Shown here: positions 12,825 through 20,089 of the stretch, piece after piece
How the letters are laid out: each line of letters starts with the position of its first letter
Numbering within the stretch: position 1 is the stretch's first letter
IMG/VR virus record: IMGVR_UViG_3300042514_001038
Coordinates: 1 to 31,519 of that record
Direction: 5' to 3' (one strand)
DNA length: 31,519 bases
Origin: a virus
Position numbers and translations under genes: made by a program
Notes under the pieces: model-generated
Databases searched by the model: none
Seen by the model: the letters and a program-made list of their open reading frames with translations, nothing else
Told to the model about the DNA's origin: nothing

Positions 12825-14210
12825 ATGGCAAAACAACATAGTGTAACAGTAGCGTTGAATCGTACAATGAAACTTATTTCCACCAATATGCGGTATTTTA
12901 GGGAAAGAGTTGCTCTTGATACATCTTTTCAATCTGAAAGTCGATGGGAAGAAAAACAAGCCACAGCATATATGACCTCACTTATTACTGGTATGGCACC
13001 ATCAAAAATTGTTGTTGCTAATATCAAAGAGTGTATGGACAAATGCATGGTAGAATCAAAAGATTATGAATACTACAATGATTGGCTTCAAAAAGGTTTT
13101 GAATGGATTTCCATTGACGGAAATAACCGTACTATCACAATCGACCAATATCTGAATGGTTCTGTTAAATTAAAGCATGGTCAATATCCATTGCCCAATG
13201 GTGTCGTTGATATCAATGATAAGAATGACACATACAAAAAGCATCCAAAAATTCTTTTAGATTTTATTGAAAGTAGTGTCGAGATTACTGTTGCTGAGTA
13301 TGTTTCTGCCACACGTAATGATTTGTCCAATATTTTCATTAACGTGAATGATGGTGTTTCACTGAATGCACAAGAATTACGTAATGCACGTTTGGTGCCA
13401 TTTGCTGGTTGGGTGCGTGACACTGTAAAGAAACATAAGAATGAATTCCGTAAAGTATTTACCACGGAAAAACAAGAGAAGCGCCGATTGATTGACGATT
13501 TTGTTGTTGGTCTTGCCATCTATTCTTCTTTTGGTGCTGAACATGGTGTTGCAAAATCTGATAAAGATAATGCATATGAAGATGATTCTGTTGTATCAAA
13601 ACAAACTAAGAATGCAAGTTCTAGTATTGATTCGATGTGCAAGATTGTCAAGAAACATGCAACAACTGGATTTAAAGACCATTCGACAATGTTGAATTTC
13701 TATATGGTGATTGATTATCTCCGTAAAAACAATTTTGGTATTATCGATGACGCAAAACTATTTCAATGGTTTATGCGTACAGAGAATCGCCGCCTTGGAA
13801 GTAAAAAGATTCTGGTAGAATCTCCAAAATCAGGTGAACTCCGTACATATGCATCATGTTGCAATACAATGTCAAAGTTAGAATTAACGGCACGTTATAA
13901 AGCCATTATGGAAGACTTTGAAATTATTGAAAGCGGTATCGTAGCACAACGGGACTCTGAACGCCTTTTCACACCACAACAAAGGTATGAAGCATGGGCA
14001 CGCCAAGCTGGTGTATGTCCAATAACTGGTGAACATATTCCAGAGGAGGAAATTAACGACCATGAAAAATGGGCGGCAGACCACATTGTTCCACACACCT
14101 TTGGTGGTCCATCCAAAGGTACCGATGGTACAAATAACTGCCAATTGGTTGCGAAGTCTGCCAATCTTAAAAAAGGTAGTAAAATGACACTCGGAGAAGT
14201 TCTGGTCTAA
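12825..14210 (+). CDS. DUF262-HNH protein (GmrSD/SspE-like), 461 aa
   Basis: The N-terminal half is DUF262-like: DGNNR (98-102) in place of the usual DGQQR, and INVNDGVSLNAQELRNA (around 173-188). The C-terminal 65 residues form an HNH nuclease with CPITGEH, ADHIVPHTFGG and an Asn/Lys-rich end. This is the layout of GmrSD type IV restriction and SspE, where DUF262 binds nucleotide and senses modified DNA. In a phage it may attack competing phage or host DNA, or act as a mobile endonuclease. ATG 12825 fits the promoter and leader; an upstream in-frame TTG lies inside the terminator. It is flanked by matching regulatory modules, which suggests arrival as a cassette. Confidence 0.75.
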   Translation: MAKQHSVTVALNRTMKLISTNMRYFRERVALDTSFQSESRWEEKQATAYMTSLITGMAPSKIVVANIKECMDKCMVESKDYEYYNDWLQKGFEWISIDGNNRTITIDQYLNGSVKLKHGQYPLPNGVVDINDKNDTYKKHPKILLDFIESSVEITVAEYVSATRNDLSNIFINVNDGVSLNAQELRNARLVPFAGWVRDTVKKHKNEFRKVFTTEKQEKRRLIDDFVVGLAIYSSFGAEHGVAKSDKDNAYEDDSVVSKQTKNASSSIDSMCKIVKKHATTGFKDHSTMLNFYMVIDYLRKNNFGIIDDAKLFQWFMRTENRRLGSKKILVESPKSGELRTYASCCNTMSKLELTARYKAIMEDFEIIESGIVAQRDSERLFTPQQRYEAWARQAGVCPITGEHIPEEEINDHEKWAADHIVPHTFGGPSKGTDGTNNCQLVAKSANLKKGSKMTLGEVLV

Positions 14211-14212
14211 GT

Positions 14213-14273
14213 GTTGTACCAAAACAACAAAGGCAATCTTTATGGTTGCCTTTTTTTTGGTTTCTGGTATAAT
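14213..14273 (+). promoter_or_regulatory. terminator/promoter module, copy 2
   Basis: Same design as 12737-12799: GTTGT/ACAAC hairpin (14213-14228), AAAGGCAA (14229-14236) with TTGCCTTT (14246-14253) and a T run, then TATAAT (14268-14273) 16 nt from the TTGCCT. The terminator core with its 9-nt loop TCTTTATGG is identical in both copies. Confidence 0.8.
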
Positions 14274-14302
14274 AGAGTCTTATTCAATGTGAAAGGCATG
14301 TA

Positions 14303-14554
14303 ATGCGTACAAAACAACTGATTTGGGGTCTGAATAACACTCAGAAGTTCCGTGCTATCGTGAATGGTGTTGGCTTCATTATGAAGGTGAAAGACCTTGA
14401 AGATAAATTTGTGTTCACCACACAGAGGGTTGCAGTATGGAATGCATTGGCAACCTGTGCAAGAGAAAACGTTAGTGGTTTTGGTACCACATACACCTAC
14501 TATGATGAAAAGATGGTGGCCACTAAGGTGGATATACAGGTGAACCTTCTTTGA
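14303..14554 (+). CDS. hypothetical protein, 83 aa
   Basis: A basic N-terminus (MRTKQLIWGLNNTQKFRAIV) and a beta-rich remainder; no family recognised. It follows the second terminator/promoter module with a GAAAGG ribosome site. Confidence 0.65.
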   Translation: MRTKQLIWGLNNTQKFRAIVNGVGFIMKVKDLEDKFVFTTQRVAVWNALATCARENVSGFGTTYTYYDEKMVATKVDIQVNLL

Positions 14555-14604
14555 AGGATGGACATACCTACTTATGCAACAAACAAGAATGGAAAGAGGT
14601 TAAT

Positions 14605-14685
14605 ATGGATATAAACTGGTACATGATTGTTGTCTCCATGCAACATGTCTACCAAAAAATGGTTGCCATCTGGCAAAAACTGTGA
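14605..14685 (+). CDS. possible 26-aa amphipathic peptide
   Basis: A short frame behind AGAGGTTAAT encodes an amphipathic, Trp/Met/Val-rich peptide. The promoter of the next gene (-35 at 14663) lies inside it and its stop overlaps the base before the -10. The fair ribosome site is the main support. Confidence 0.35.
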   Translation: MDINWYMIVVSMQHVYQKMVAIWQKL

Positions 14686-14691
14686 TATAAT
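14663..14691 (+). promoter_or_regulatory. promoter TTGCCA-N17-TATAAT
   Basis: TTGCCA (14663-14668), TATAAT (14686-14691). Drives the CobS/MoxR-like ATPase. Confidence 0.75.
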
Positions 14692-14717
14692 AGAAACACC
14701 TTGTTATGGAGAACTTT

Positions 14718-15869
14718 ATGAATCGTAATGCAAAAGCATTCGTCCAAGCCGCATCTGAGATTTTCGGTGAGAATGCAATTTTGAGCCGTGACCAAATTCA
14801 ACGTGTCGTTGATGAACGGTCTGTTCCTTATCCCTTCTGGTTTGTCACTCGCCAAGAGTTTCGTTCTGGTCGTGGCCAATACCTTCTTCCTAATGCACCA
14901 AACGCCGTGTCATGTGATGTTGCAGTTGAAGAACCTGCCGTTGTCGAATTGACACAAACTGCCACTGTCCATGTTCTCCGTCAAAAGAAACTTGAAGACC
15001 ATGCAGATACTTCTATCCCTGAAAAATACCAAGGCTATGTCCCCTTTGGTTTCTACAAAGACCTGACCTCCATTGTACTCTCACAGGAATTCTTCCCTGT
15101 GTTCATTACTGGTATGTCTGGTAATGGTAAGACACTCATGGTTGAACAAGTGTGTGCCACACTCAAACGTGAATGTATCCGTGTGAACATCTCCGTTGAG
15201 ACTGATGAATCTGACCTGATTGGTGGTCCAACACTTATCGATGGTAACGTGGTGTACCGTGATGGTCCTGTGATGACTGCCATGAAACGTGGTGCAATTC
15301 TCTTGATTGACGAAGTTGACCGTGGTTCAAACAAACTGATGTGCCTTCAAGGTATTCTTGAAGGCAAACCTTACTTCAACAAAAAGTCTGGTGAATACAT
15401 CTATCCAAAACGTGGCTTCAACGTTGTTGCAACTGCTAACACCAAAGGCCGTGGCTCTGAAGAGGGTCGTTACCTGTCACAGATTCTTGATGATGCGTTC
15501 CTTGAGCGTTTCAACATCACCGTTGAACAGGAATATCCTGAAGCCAAGGTTGAACTCAAGATTCTCAAACCATTGTTGAATGATGATGAGTTTGCCGAGA
15601 ACCTTGTGAAGTGGGCTGACGTTATTCGTAAAACATTCGCCGAAGGTGGTGTTGATGAGATTGTCTCCACTCGCCGTTTGGTACACATTGCAAAGACTTA
15701 TTCAATCTTCAAAGACCGTTCGAAGGCAATTCAACTCTGTGTGAATCGTTTTGACCAAGAAACCAAAGATTCGTTCCTTGACCTGTACTCGAAAGTTGAT
15801 ATCAAAGTGGCGGAGGCAAACACTGCACCTGTGATGCCGACCTCACCTGATGATGAAGTGCCATTCTAA
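14718..15869 (+). CDS. CobS/MoxR-like AAA+ ATPase, 383 aa
   Basis: A MoxR-branch AAA+ ATPase. After a variable N-terminal 105 residues come Walker A GMSGNGKT (132-139), the GGPT insert, Walker B ILLIDEVDRG (194-203), a VVATANTKGRG sensor-1 and a DAFLERF arginine-finger strand, all close to cobaltochelatase CobS. Phage members pair with a CobT-like VWA protein, here encoded at 1-699, over 13 kb away. The ATG at 14718 is chosen because GGAG lies 7 nt before it; the ATG at 14706 overlaps that ribosome site. Confidence 0.8.
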   Translation: MNRNAKAFVQAASEIFGENAILSRDQIQRVVDERSVPYPFWFVTRQEFRSGRGQYLLPNAPNAVSCDVAVEEPAVVELTQTATVHVLRQKKLEDHADTSIPEKYQGYVPFGFYKDLTSIVLSQEFFPVFITGMSGNGKTLMVEQVCATLKRECIRVNISVETDESDLIGGPTLIDGNVVYRDGPVMTAMKRGAILLIDEVDRGSNKLMCLQGILEGKPYFNKKSGEYIYPKRGFNVVATANTKGRGSEEGRYLSQILDDAFLERFNITVEQEYPEAKVELKILKPLLNDDEFAENLVKWADVIRKTFAEGGVDEIVSTRRLVHIAKTYSIFKDRSKAIQLCVNRFDQETKDSFLDLYSKVDIKVAEANTAPVMPTSPDDEVPF

Positions 15870-15895
15870 ACTGTGGTATTTTTCCAACAGAGTGG

Positions 15896-15924
15896 TTGCC
15901 ACCAGACTGTCACTCTGTTACAAT
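15896..15924 (+). promoter_or_regulatory. promoter TTGCCA-N17-TACAAT
   Basis: TTGCCA (15896-15901), TACAAT (15919-15924). Drives the 105-aa gene and probably the two that follow. Confidence 0.7.
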
Positions 15925-15958
15925 TGAATCTGGTAAACTTTTTCTCAAAGGATATATT

Positions 15959-16276
15959 ATGCGTACTACCACTAAAATCAACCGTCACGAAAAAATTGCT
16001 TGCGTTATGCTCTCTGGCAAGCCTGTCTCTCCCGCTGAGATTGAGGCTTGCTTCAAAGGCAGTGACCAAGAAGGTGTTCTCTATCGCCTCTCCACAAACA
16101 TCTACAACATCCGCAAAGATGGTGGAATTGTCCGTGTTTACAAAGATGGTCGAAAAGTGACTGCATATCAGTTGGTAAACTTTGACGAATTCTCTCCTGA
16201 AGGTCGTTATATCGGTAAAACTAAAACCGCACAAGTTGCCGTACAAGTAACCGAACAAGTTGCTGAGACTGTGTAA
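15959..16276 (+). CDS. possible winged-helix protein, 105 aa
   Basis: The order HEKIACVMLSGKPVSPAEIE, then LYRLSTNIYNIRKDGGIVRV and YKDGRKVTAYQLV reads like a winged helix: helix, helix-turn-helix, then a beta wing (IVRVYKDGRKVTAYQL). It may be a small phage transcription or DNA-binding factor. The Thr/Val/Gln-rich tail is probably flexible. AAAGGATATATT precedes the ATG; the stop overlaps the next gene. Confidence 0.6.
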   Translation: MRTTTKINRHEKIACVMLSGKPVSPAEIEACFKGSDQEGVLYRLSTNIYNIRKDGGIVRVYKDGRKVTAYQLVNFDEFSPEGRYIGKTKTAQVAVQVTEQVAETV

Positions 16277-16887
16277 TGGCAATCAATACTCCTAATTGGG
16301 GTATTGACCCATATACCGATATCAATTTCACATATAAAGATATTGATATAGACCACATGAATCATATCAAAAAGGTTTTGTTTGCAAAATTAAATTTATT
16401 GTTTTCTGGACTTCCAAGTGAATTGAGTGGCTTTCTACGTGACAAAGCAATTCTCACGGGTGGTGCAATTTCTTCACTCATGCATGATGAACCACCTAAA
16501 GACTATGATTTGTATCTACAGGACAAAAATGACATAATGTTCTTCAAACAATATGTCAATGACATGAATAAAGATTTTATTCAGGACGCCGATGAAAAAT
16601 ATGTTGAAGTGCAGGTCGAAGGTAAATTGGTGACTGCAAATGCCACCACATTTAAAAATGGCCTTCAAGTGATTACACTTGCTACTGCTGATTCACGAAG
16701 CACATTTGATTTTGTGCATTGTATGCCGTGGTATAAAATTTCAAGCCACACACTTTACATTTCGAAGAAGCAATACAATGCAATTCTAAACAAACAATTG
16801 ATTAAGAATCCGCATAAAAATGCATTTGCACTTTCACATAAACGTATTGAAAAATACACTGCCAAAGGATGGAGTTTCCCTAAATGA
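16276..16887 (+). CDS. nucleotidyltransferase-like protein, 203 aa
   Basis: LTGGAISSLMHDEPPKDYDLYL (GG at 62-63, Asp76, Asp78) is the GG-x-D-x-D signature of the pol-beta/CCA-adding nucleotidyltransferase fold, and FDFVHC later gives a third acidic residue. The remaining domains of a tRNA nucleotidyltransferase are missing, so this is a stand-alone catalytic unit with unknown acceptor. It could act on RNA or as a toxin-like nucleotidyltransferase. ATGA coupling leads to the next small gene. Confidence 0.7.
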   Translation: MAINTPNWGIDPYTDINFTYKDIDIDHMNHIKKVLFAKLNLLFSGLPSELSGFLRDKAILTGGAISSLMHDEPPKDYDLYLQDKNDIMFFKQYVNDMNKDFIQDADEKYVEVQVEGKLVTANATTFKNGLQVITLATADSRSTFDFVHCMPWYKISSHTLYISKKQYNAILNKQLIKNPHKNAFALSHKRIEKYTAKGWSFPK

Positions 16888-17060
16888 TTCGTATTATTTT
16901 TGCATTCATTGTGGTCTTTTTGATTTTCTTTTTCGGAATCAAAGTGTTCACCCAACTAAGTGGTAAAGAAAAGTGGGTTCTAACAAAACTATTTGCATAT
17001 AGCATGGTCTGTGCTATAATCACTGTTGTGTTCCTTGCTTCTATTGTTGTTCTCTTTTAA
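16884..17060 (+). CDS. two-helix membrane protein, 58 aa
   Basis: Hydrophobic helices at about residues 3-22 and 37-57 are separated by a basic loop (SGKEKWVLTKL). It starts in an ATGA overlap with the nucleotidyltransferase gene. The promoter of the lipoprotein gene (16993-17020) lies inside its coding region. Function unknown. Confidence 0.65.
   Translation: MIRIIFAFIVVFLIFFFGIKVFTQLSGKEKWVLTKLFAYSMVCAIITVVFLASIVVLF
16993..17020 (+). promoter_or_regulatory. internal promoter TTGCAT-N16-TATAAT
   Basis: TTGCAT (16993-16998) and TATAAT (17015-17020) lie within the membrane-protein gene and would give the SPFH lipoprotein its own transcript. Confidence 0.6.
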
Positions 17061-17069
17061 AGGATTATT

Positions 17070-17882
17070 ATGTCTCGCTTTCTGAAAATTTCTGTTATCG
17101 CCGCCGCTGTTGCTATGACTGCCGCATGTACCCGTATTGAAACGGGTGAGGTTGGTGTTCGTGTTGGCTTTGATAAACAAGTTCAATCTGGTGAATTGCT
17201 TCCAGGTTCTTTCAACCAAACTTTGATTGGTAATGTACTTACATTCCCCGTTAAGGATGTGAACGTGGTCTTGGAGAATATGACTCCAGTGGCTAAAGAC
17301 AACTCTACCATGAAAGACTTTGATGCTGTAGTTGTTTACAACATCAATCCACAAACTGTTGCTGAATTGTACTCCACTAAGAATAAAAGTTTCCACGCTG
17401 AATTCAAGGGTGATACATATGTGATGTATAATTATGTTGTGCAAAATGCTCGTAATGCTATCTACAAAGCCGCTCGAAAGTATGAAGCATTGGACATGGC
17501 AGATGCCCGATCCGACATGGAGAACTTTATCAAGGACGAAATCGTTCGCAACTTGGCAGAAGAAAAGTTGGATGGTCCCATCACTATCAGCCAAGTTATG
17601 ATTCGTAGCGTTGTACCTGCTGATTCTGTTGTTGCATCGGCTAACGATTTGGTTCGTTCAAAGAATGAATTCAAACAAAAGACTGTTGAAGTTGAAACTG
17701 CAAAGAAAGAAGCTGAACGTATTGCCGCTTTGAATTCAAATGCTGGTGCTATTCAATACATGGATGCTCAAACACGTATGACCCTTGCTGAAGCCGCTAA
17801 GATTCAAGCACAAGGTATCGCCGCCTTTAAGGGTAACACATTGGTGATTGGTGCTGGCGCTAACGTGAACGTAGGTAAATAA
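17070..17882 (+). CDS. SPFH/prohibitin-like lipoprotein, 270 aa
   Basis: A signal peptide ending in a lipobox (MTAAC, Cys20) precedes a band-7/SPFH domain: GEVGVRVGFDKQVQSGEL, the VVVYNI strand, and a long Ala/Glu coiled-coil after residue 190 (KTVEVETAKKEAERIAA). Prohibitins and HflK/HflC form large rings that cage membrane proteases such as FtsH. A phage copy could shield phage proteins from FtsH or alter the membrane; that is an inference. AAAGGATTATT precedes the ATG. Confidence 0.8.
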   Translation: MSRFLKISVIAAAVAMTAACTRIETGEVGVRVGFDKQVQSGELLPGSFNQTLIGNVLTFPVKDVNVVLENMTPVAKDNSTMKDFDAVVVYNINPQTVAELYSTKNKSFHAEFKGDTYVMYNYVVQNARNAIYKAARKYEALDMADARSDMENFIKDEIVRNLAEEKLDGPITISQVMIRSVVPADSVVASANDLVRSKNEFKQKTVEVETAKKEAERIAALNSNAGAIQYMDAQTRMTLAEAAKIQAQGIAAFKGNTLVIGAGANVNVGK

Positions 17883-18073
17883 TGAAACTCAAATGCGGAC
17901 CAAAAGACTATTCCGGTAAAATGCAATGGCACGATTGGTTCGCATGGTTTCCTGTTACTGTGGCAAACAACGACTGTCGATGGCTTGAAACTGTTGACAG
18001 GCGTGGTAACATAGAGTACACTATGGATGGTCGTCCTTATTGGAACTTTGAATACAGAGCAAAAGGAATTTAA
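17882..18073 (+). CDS. hypothetical Trp-rich protein, 63 aa
   Basis: Many aromatic residues (QWHDWFAWFPVTV, YWNFEYR) but no known family. It overlaps the lipoprotein stop (TAATG) and is probably co-expressed with it. Confidence 0.6.
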   Translation: MKLKCGPKDYSGKMQWHDWFAWFPVTVANNDCRWLETVDRRGNIEYTMDGRPYWNFEYRAKGI

Positions 18074-18074
18074 A

Positions 18075-18203
18075 ATGGAATTTTTTCACTTCTATCTTGA
18101 TGCATGGAAATTTTGTACAGACAATCACATTGATACAAACAATATTAAGCGCCAAGATTGGGCGACATGGGTGGTAGAAGTAGATGCGCCGGAGGAGATT
18201 TAA
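18075..18203 (+). CDS. hypothetical protein, 42 aa
   Basis: A short frame beginning MEFFHFYLDAWKFCTDNH, placed two bases after the previous stop. Its end (GGAGGAGAT) would serve as the ribosome site of the next gene. Unknown function. Confidence 0.5.
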   Translation: MEFFHFYLDAWKFCTDNHIDTNNIKRQDWATWVVEVDAPEEI

Positions 18204-18418
18204 AATCAACAAAAGCAGGTCTGCCGTATCCAAAAGAATTGATAGATGGCTTGCTGAAATTGGAAGAGGTGAATCACGGAGTGGTTCCAGGAAAACTAGA
18301 AAAAAACATGTTATATGGGCTGGCATCAACAATATGTCTAAATTTAGAGCAAAAAGAATTGGTCACAAAACACCACCAAAAAGATTACTGTGGTGGAAAA
18401 ATGAAGGTATACAAATGA
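18158..18418 (+). CDS. hypothetical protein, up to 86 aa, start unclear
   Basis: Two frames are open here. The one reading LPYPKELIDGLLKLEEV then KNMLYGLASTICLNLEQK has normal composition and ends in an ATGA overlap with the next gene, the usual junction here. The other is Arg/Lys-rich with many AGA codons and runs into the AAA+ gene; it is rejected as coding. No ATG lies at a good distance from the strong GGAGGAG at 18190-18196, so the real start may be a rare codon. The position given is the first in-frame ATG. Confidence 0.5.
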   Translation: MGDMGGRSRCAGGDLKSTKAGLPYPKELIDGLLKLEEVNHGVVPGKLEKNMLYGLASTICLNLEQKELVTKHHQKDYCGGKMKVYK

Positions 18419-19413
18419 ATGATAATAACGGTGAAATTTTCTTAGGTGCAAATGATATTGCGGACCTGCTCATAAGCAAAATTTTAAAAGAGCGTTCTGA
18501 ACGCCAACTTGAAACCTTTCAAACTAGGTTGAGCATGTATGCGACCAAAAAAGAATGGTTGGATTACATCGACACAATTCAGGATCTCCGCCGTTTTCAA
18601 TATGAAAATGGAACCGGATATTTCTTTAATGATGATTCTTTGTCTTATTTGTTTTTCAACATTCACTCTACACACGTATCTGTTGAACTTGTGGGTGATG
18701 ATGAATTTGTTGAGAAGTATGAAAAACAATTCGAAAATGATTTTGAGTTTGTAACGAACCAAATCGAATGGATCTATGCCGCTGATGGTTCTTCTATTGA
18801 GATTCCACTCCGCCATGACCGTATGCCAGTTGAAGAAATGTATCCGTTTCTTGAAGATCAAACACTCGCTGAATTCTATGACAACTTCATGCATTCATCT
18901 GCATCTATTCTGTTGTTGATTGGACCACCAGGTACTGGTAAGACTACATTCATTCGTGGTCTACTACAACACTCTGAAGCATCCGCTATTGTGTCTTATG
19001 ATTCAAACGTGTTGGAAAAAGATTATGTGTTCGCCAACTTTATTGAAGGTGAAAAGAACGTTCTCGTTCTCGAAGATGCTGATATGTTCTTGAAAGCACG
19101 TGCTGAAGGTAACACAATGATGCACAAGTTTCTAAACGTTGGTGATGGTCTTGTGACTACACGAAACAAGAAACTCATTTTCTCAACAAACCTCCCATCT
19201 GTTCGTGATATCGATCCTGCACTGATTCGTCCAGGTCGTTGCTATGACATTATACACTTTGAAGAACTGACACAATCACAAGCTGAAAAGCTGGCAACAA
19301 AAGTTGGAACTAAATTGAATCGTGAACGTATATCATGGTCCATTGCCGATGTGTTTTTTGAACAAAACACAAACATGAAAAAGCCTGTAGAAAGAAAAAT
19401 GGGGTTTATATGA
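18415..19413 (+). CDS. AAA+ ATPase, BCS1/FtsH-branch-like, 332 aa
   Basis: After an N-terminal half of unknown fold come Walker A GPPGTGKT (170-177), Walker B VLVLEDAD (around 216-223), a sensor-1 STN, and a second region of homology with DPALIRPGRC, whose arginines (272, 275) include the finger. This resembles classical AAA proteins (BCS1, FtsH-like) more than the MoxR-type ATPase at 14718. The ATG at 18415 has GAAGG at 7 nt and overlaps the previous stop. The substrate is unknown. Confidence 0.8.
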   Translation: MNDNNGEIFLGANDIADLLISKILKERSERQLETFQTRLSMYATKKEWLDYIDTIQDLRRFQYENGTGYFFNDDSLSYLFFNIHSTHVSVELVGDDEFVEKYEKQFENDFEFVTNQIEWIYAADGSSIEIPLRHDRMPVEEMYPFLEDQTLAEFYDNFMHSSASILLLIGPPGTGKTTFIRGLLQHSEASAIVSYDSNVLEKDYVFANFIEGEKNVLVLEDADMFLKARAEGNTMMHKFLNVGDGLVTTRNKKLIFSTNLPSVRDIDPALIRPGRCYDIIHFEELTQSQAEKLATKVGTKLNRERISWSIADVFFEQNTNMKKPVERKMGFI

Positions 19414-19610
19414 GATATGAAATTTCTGATCAGTATCAACAATATCAATATTTTCTCGATGTTGAAGATATTCGTGAACTAAAACATGTAACACTTTCGA
19501 TTAAATATCAAGGTGCTAAGTTTCCTGATGCCATCCAGTCTAAGGTTGAGTTTTTCCTGAACCCTGGTGAATGGAATCGACTGGTCGACACTCTGGCTAG
19601 CATTAAGTGA
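19410..19610 (+). CDS. hypothetical protein, 66 aa
   Basis: A Tyr/Gln-rich start (MRYEISDQYQQYQYFLDVED) and a beta-type remainder; no family recognised. ATGA overlap with the ATPase gene and a terminator right after the stop define it as the last gene of this unit. Confidence 0.6.
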   Translation: MRYEISDQYQQYQYFLDVEDIRELKHVTLSIKYQGAKFPDAIQSKVEFFLNPGEWNRLVDTLASIK

Positions 19611-19614
19611 CCTA

Positions 19615-19646
19615 GGCGCTCCAGGACGTTCCTGGTGCGTCTTTTT
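19615..19646 (+). terminator. rho-independent terminator
   Basis: CGC-T-CCAGGA pairs with TCCTGG-T-GCG around a 3-nt loop, followed by five Ts. It closes the unit that ends at 19610. Confidence 0.8.
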
Positions 19647-19680
19647 CTGTTGTTTTTTTGCAACAAACGTGAAATAACAC

Positions 19681-19709
19681 TTGCCATTCTACTTGGTTTA
19701 TGTTATAAT
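19681..19709 (+). promoter_or_regulatory. promoter TTGCCA-N17-TATAAT
   Basis: TTGCCA (19681-19686), TATAAT (19704-19709). The ATG of the next gene is 5 nt beyond the -10, so the mRNA is leaderless or nearly so. Confidence 0.75.
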
Positions 19710-19714
19710 ATATT

Positions 19715-19972
19715 ATGAACGCAAATTATTTTCGTATGTTAATCTCAGATGAGATTCGTGAAACTATCATGTGGTCCGGTCTCGCTGAAAATTTCCGTGA
19801 TATCCGAACCAAAGAAGTTGATTCAAAAGGTAAAACCTTTTATCGCCTGAAAATGATTGAAGGTGAGATTTTGGTGTATTCACCGAAGGTCATCTATATC
19901 AATGGCCACAAAACCCATTCGGTACATGAGGCTAAACGGCACCTTCAATACAACTACATTGAAAAACTTTAG
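19715..19972 (+). CDS. hypothetical protein, 85 aa, leaderless
   Basis: Starts at the predicted transcription start, without a ribosome site. The protein is mixed helix and strand with a basic end (KVIYINGHKTHSVHEAKRH). No family recognised. Confidence 0.65.
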   Translation: MNANYFRMLISDEIRETIMWSGLAENFRDIRTKEVDSKGKTFYRLKMIEGEILVYSPKVIYINGHKTHSVHEAKRHLQYNYIEKL

Positions 19973-19996
19973 ACATGGCATTCTATGGAATCCATG

Positions 19997-20025
19997 TTGC
20001 ACTGCAACAAAAACTCCTATATAAT
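19997..20025 (+). promoter_or_regulatory. promoter TTGCAC-N17-TATAAT with leader inverted repeat
   Basis: TTGCAC (19997-20002), TATAAT (20020-20025). TAATCTA, which starts within the -10, is matched by TAGATTA near 20047-20053, so the start region can fold or be bound as an inverted repeat. The leader is about 60 nt and ends in a strong AGGAG. Confidence 0.65.
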
Positions 20026-20089
20026 CTAAGTAGTAACGCTAATGTAGATTACTATTTTTATTAACCCTCGCTAAATTTAGGAGAAAAAA

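Noticed and set aside
15866-16282. A 138-codon open frame on the minus strand
   Set aside because: It is antisense to the 105-aa gene, which has a promoter, a ribosome site and coupling to the next gene.
16989-17594. A 201-codon open frame on the minus strand
   Set aside because: It is antisense to the SPFH lipoprotein, whose signal peptide, lipobox and domain are clear.
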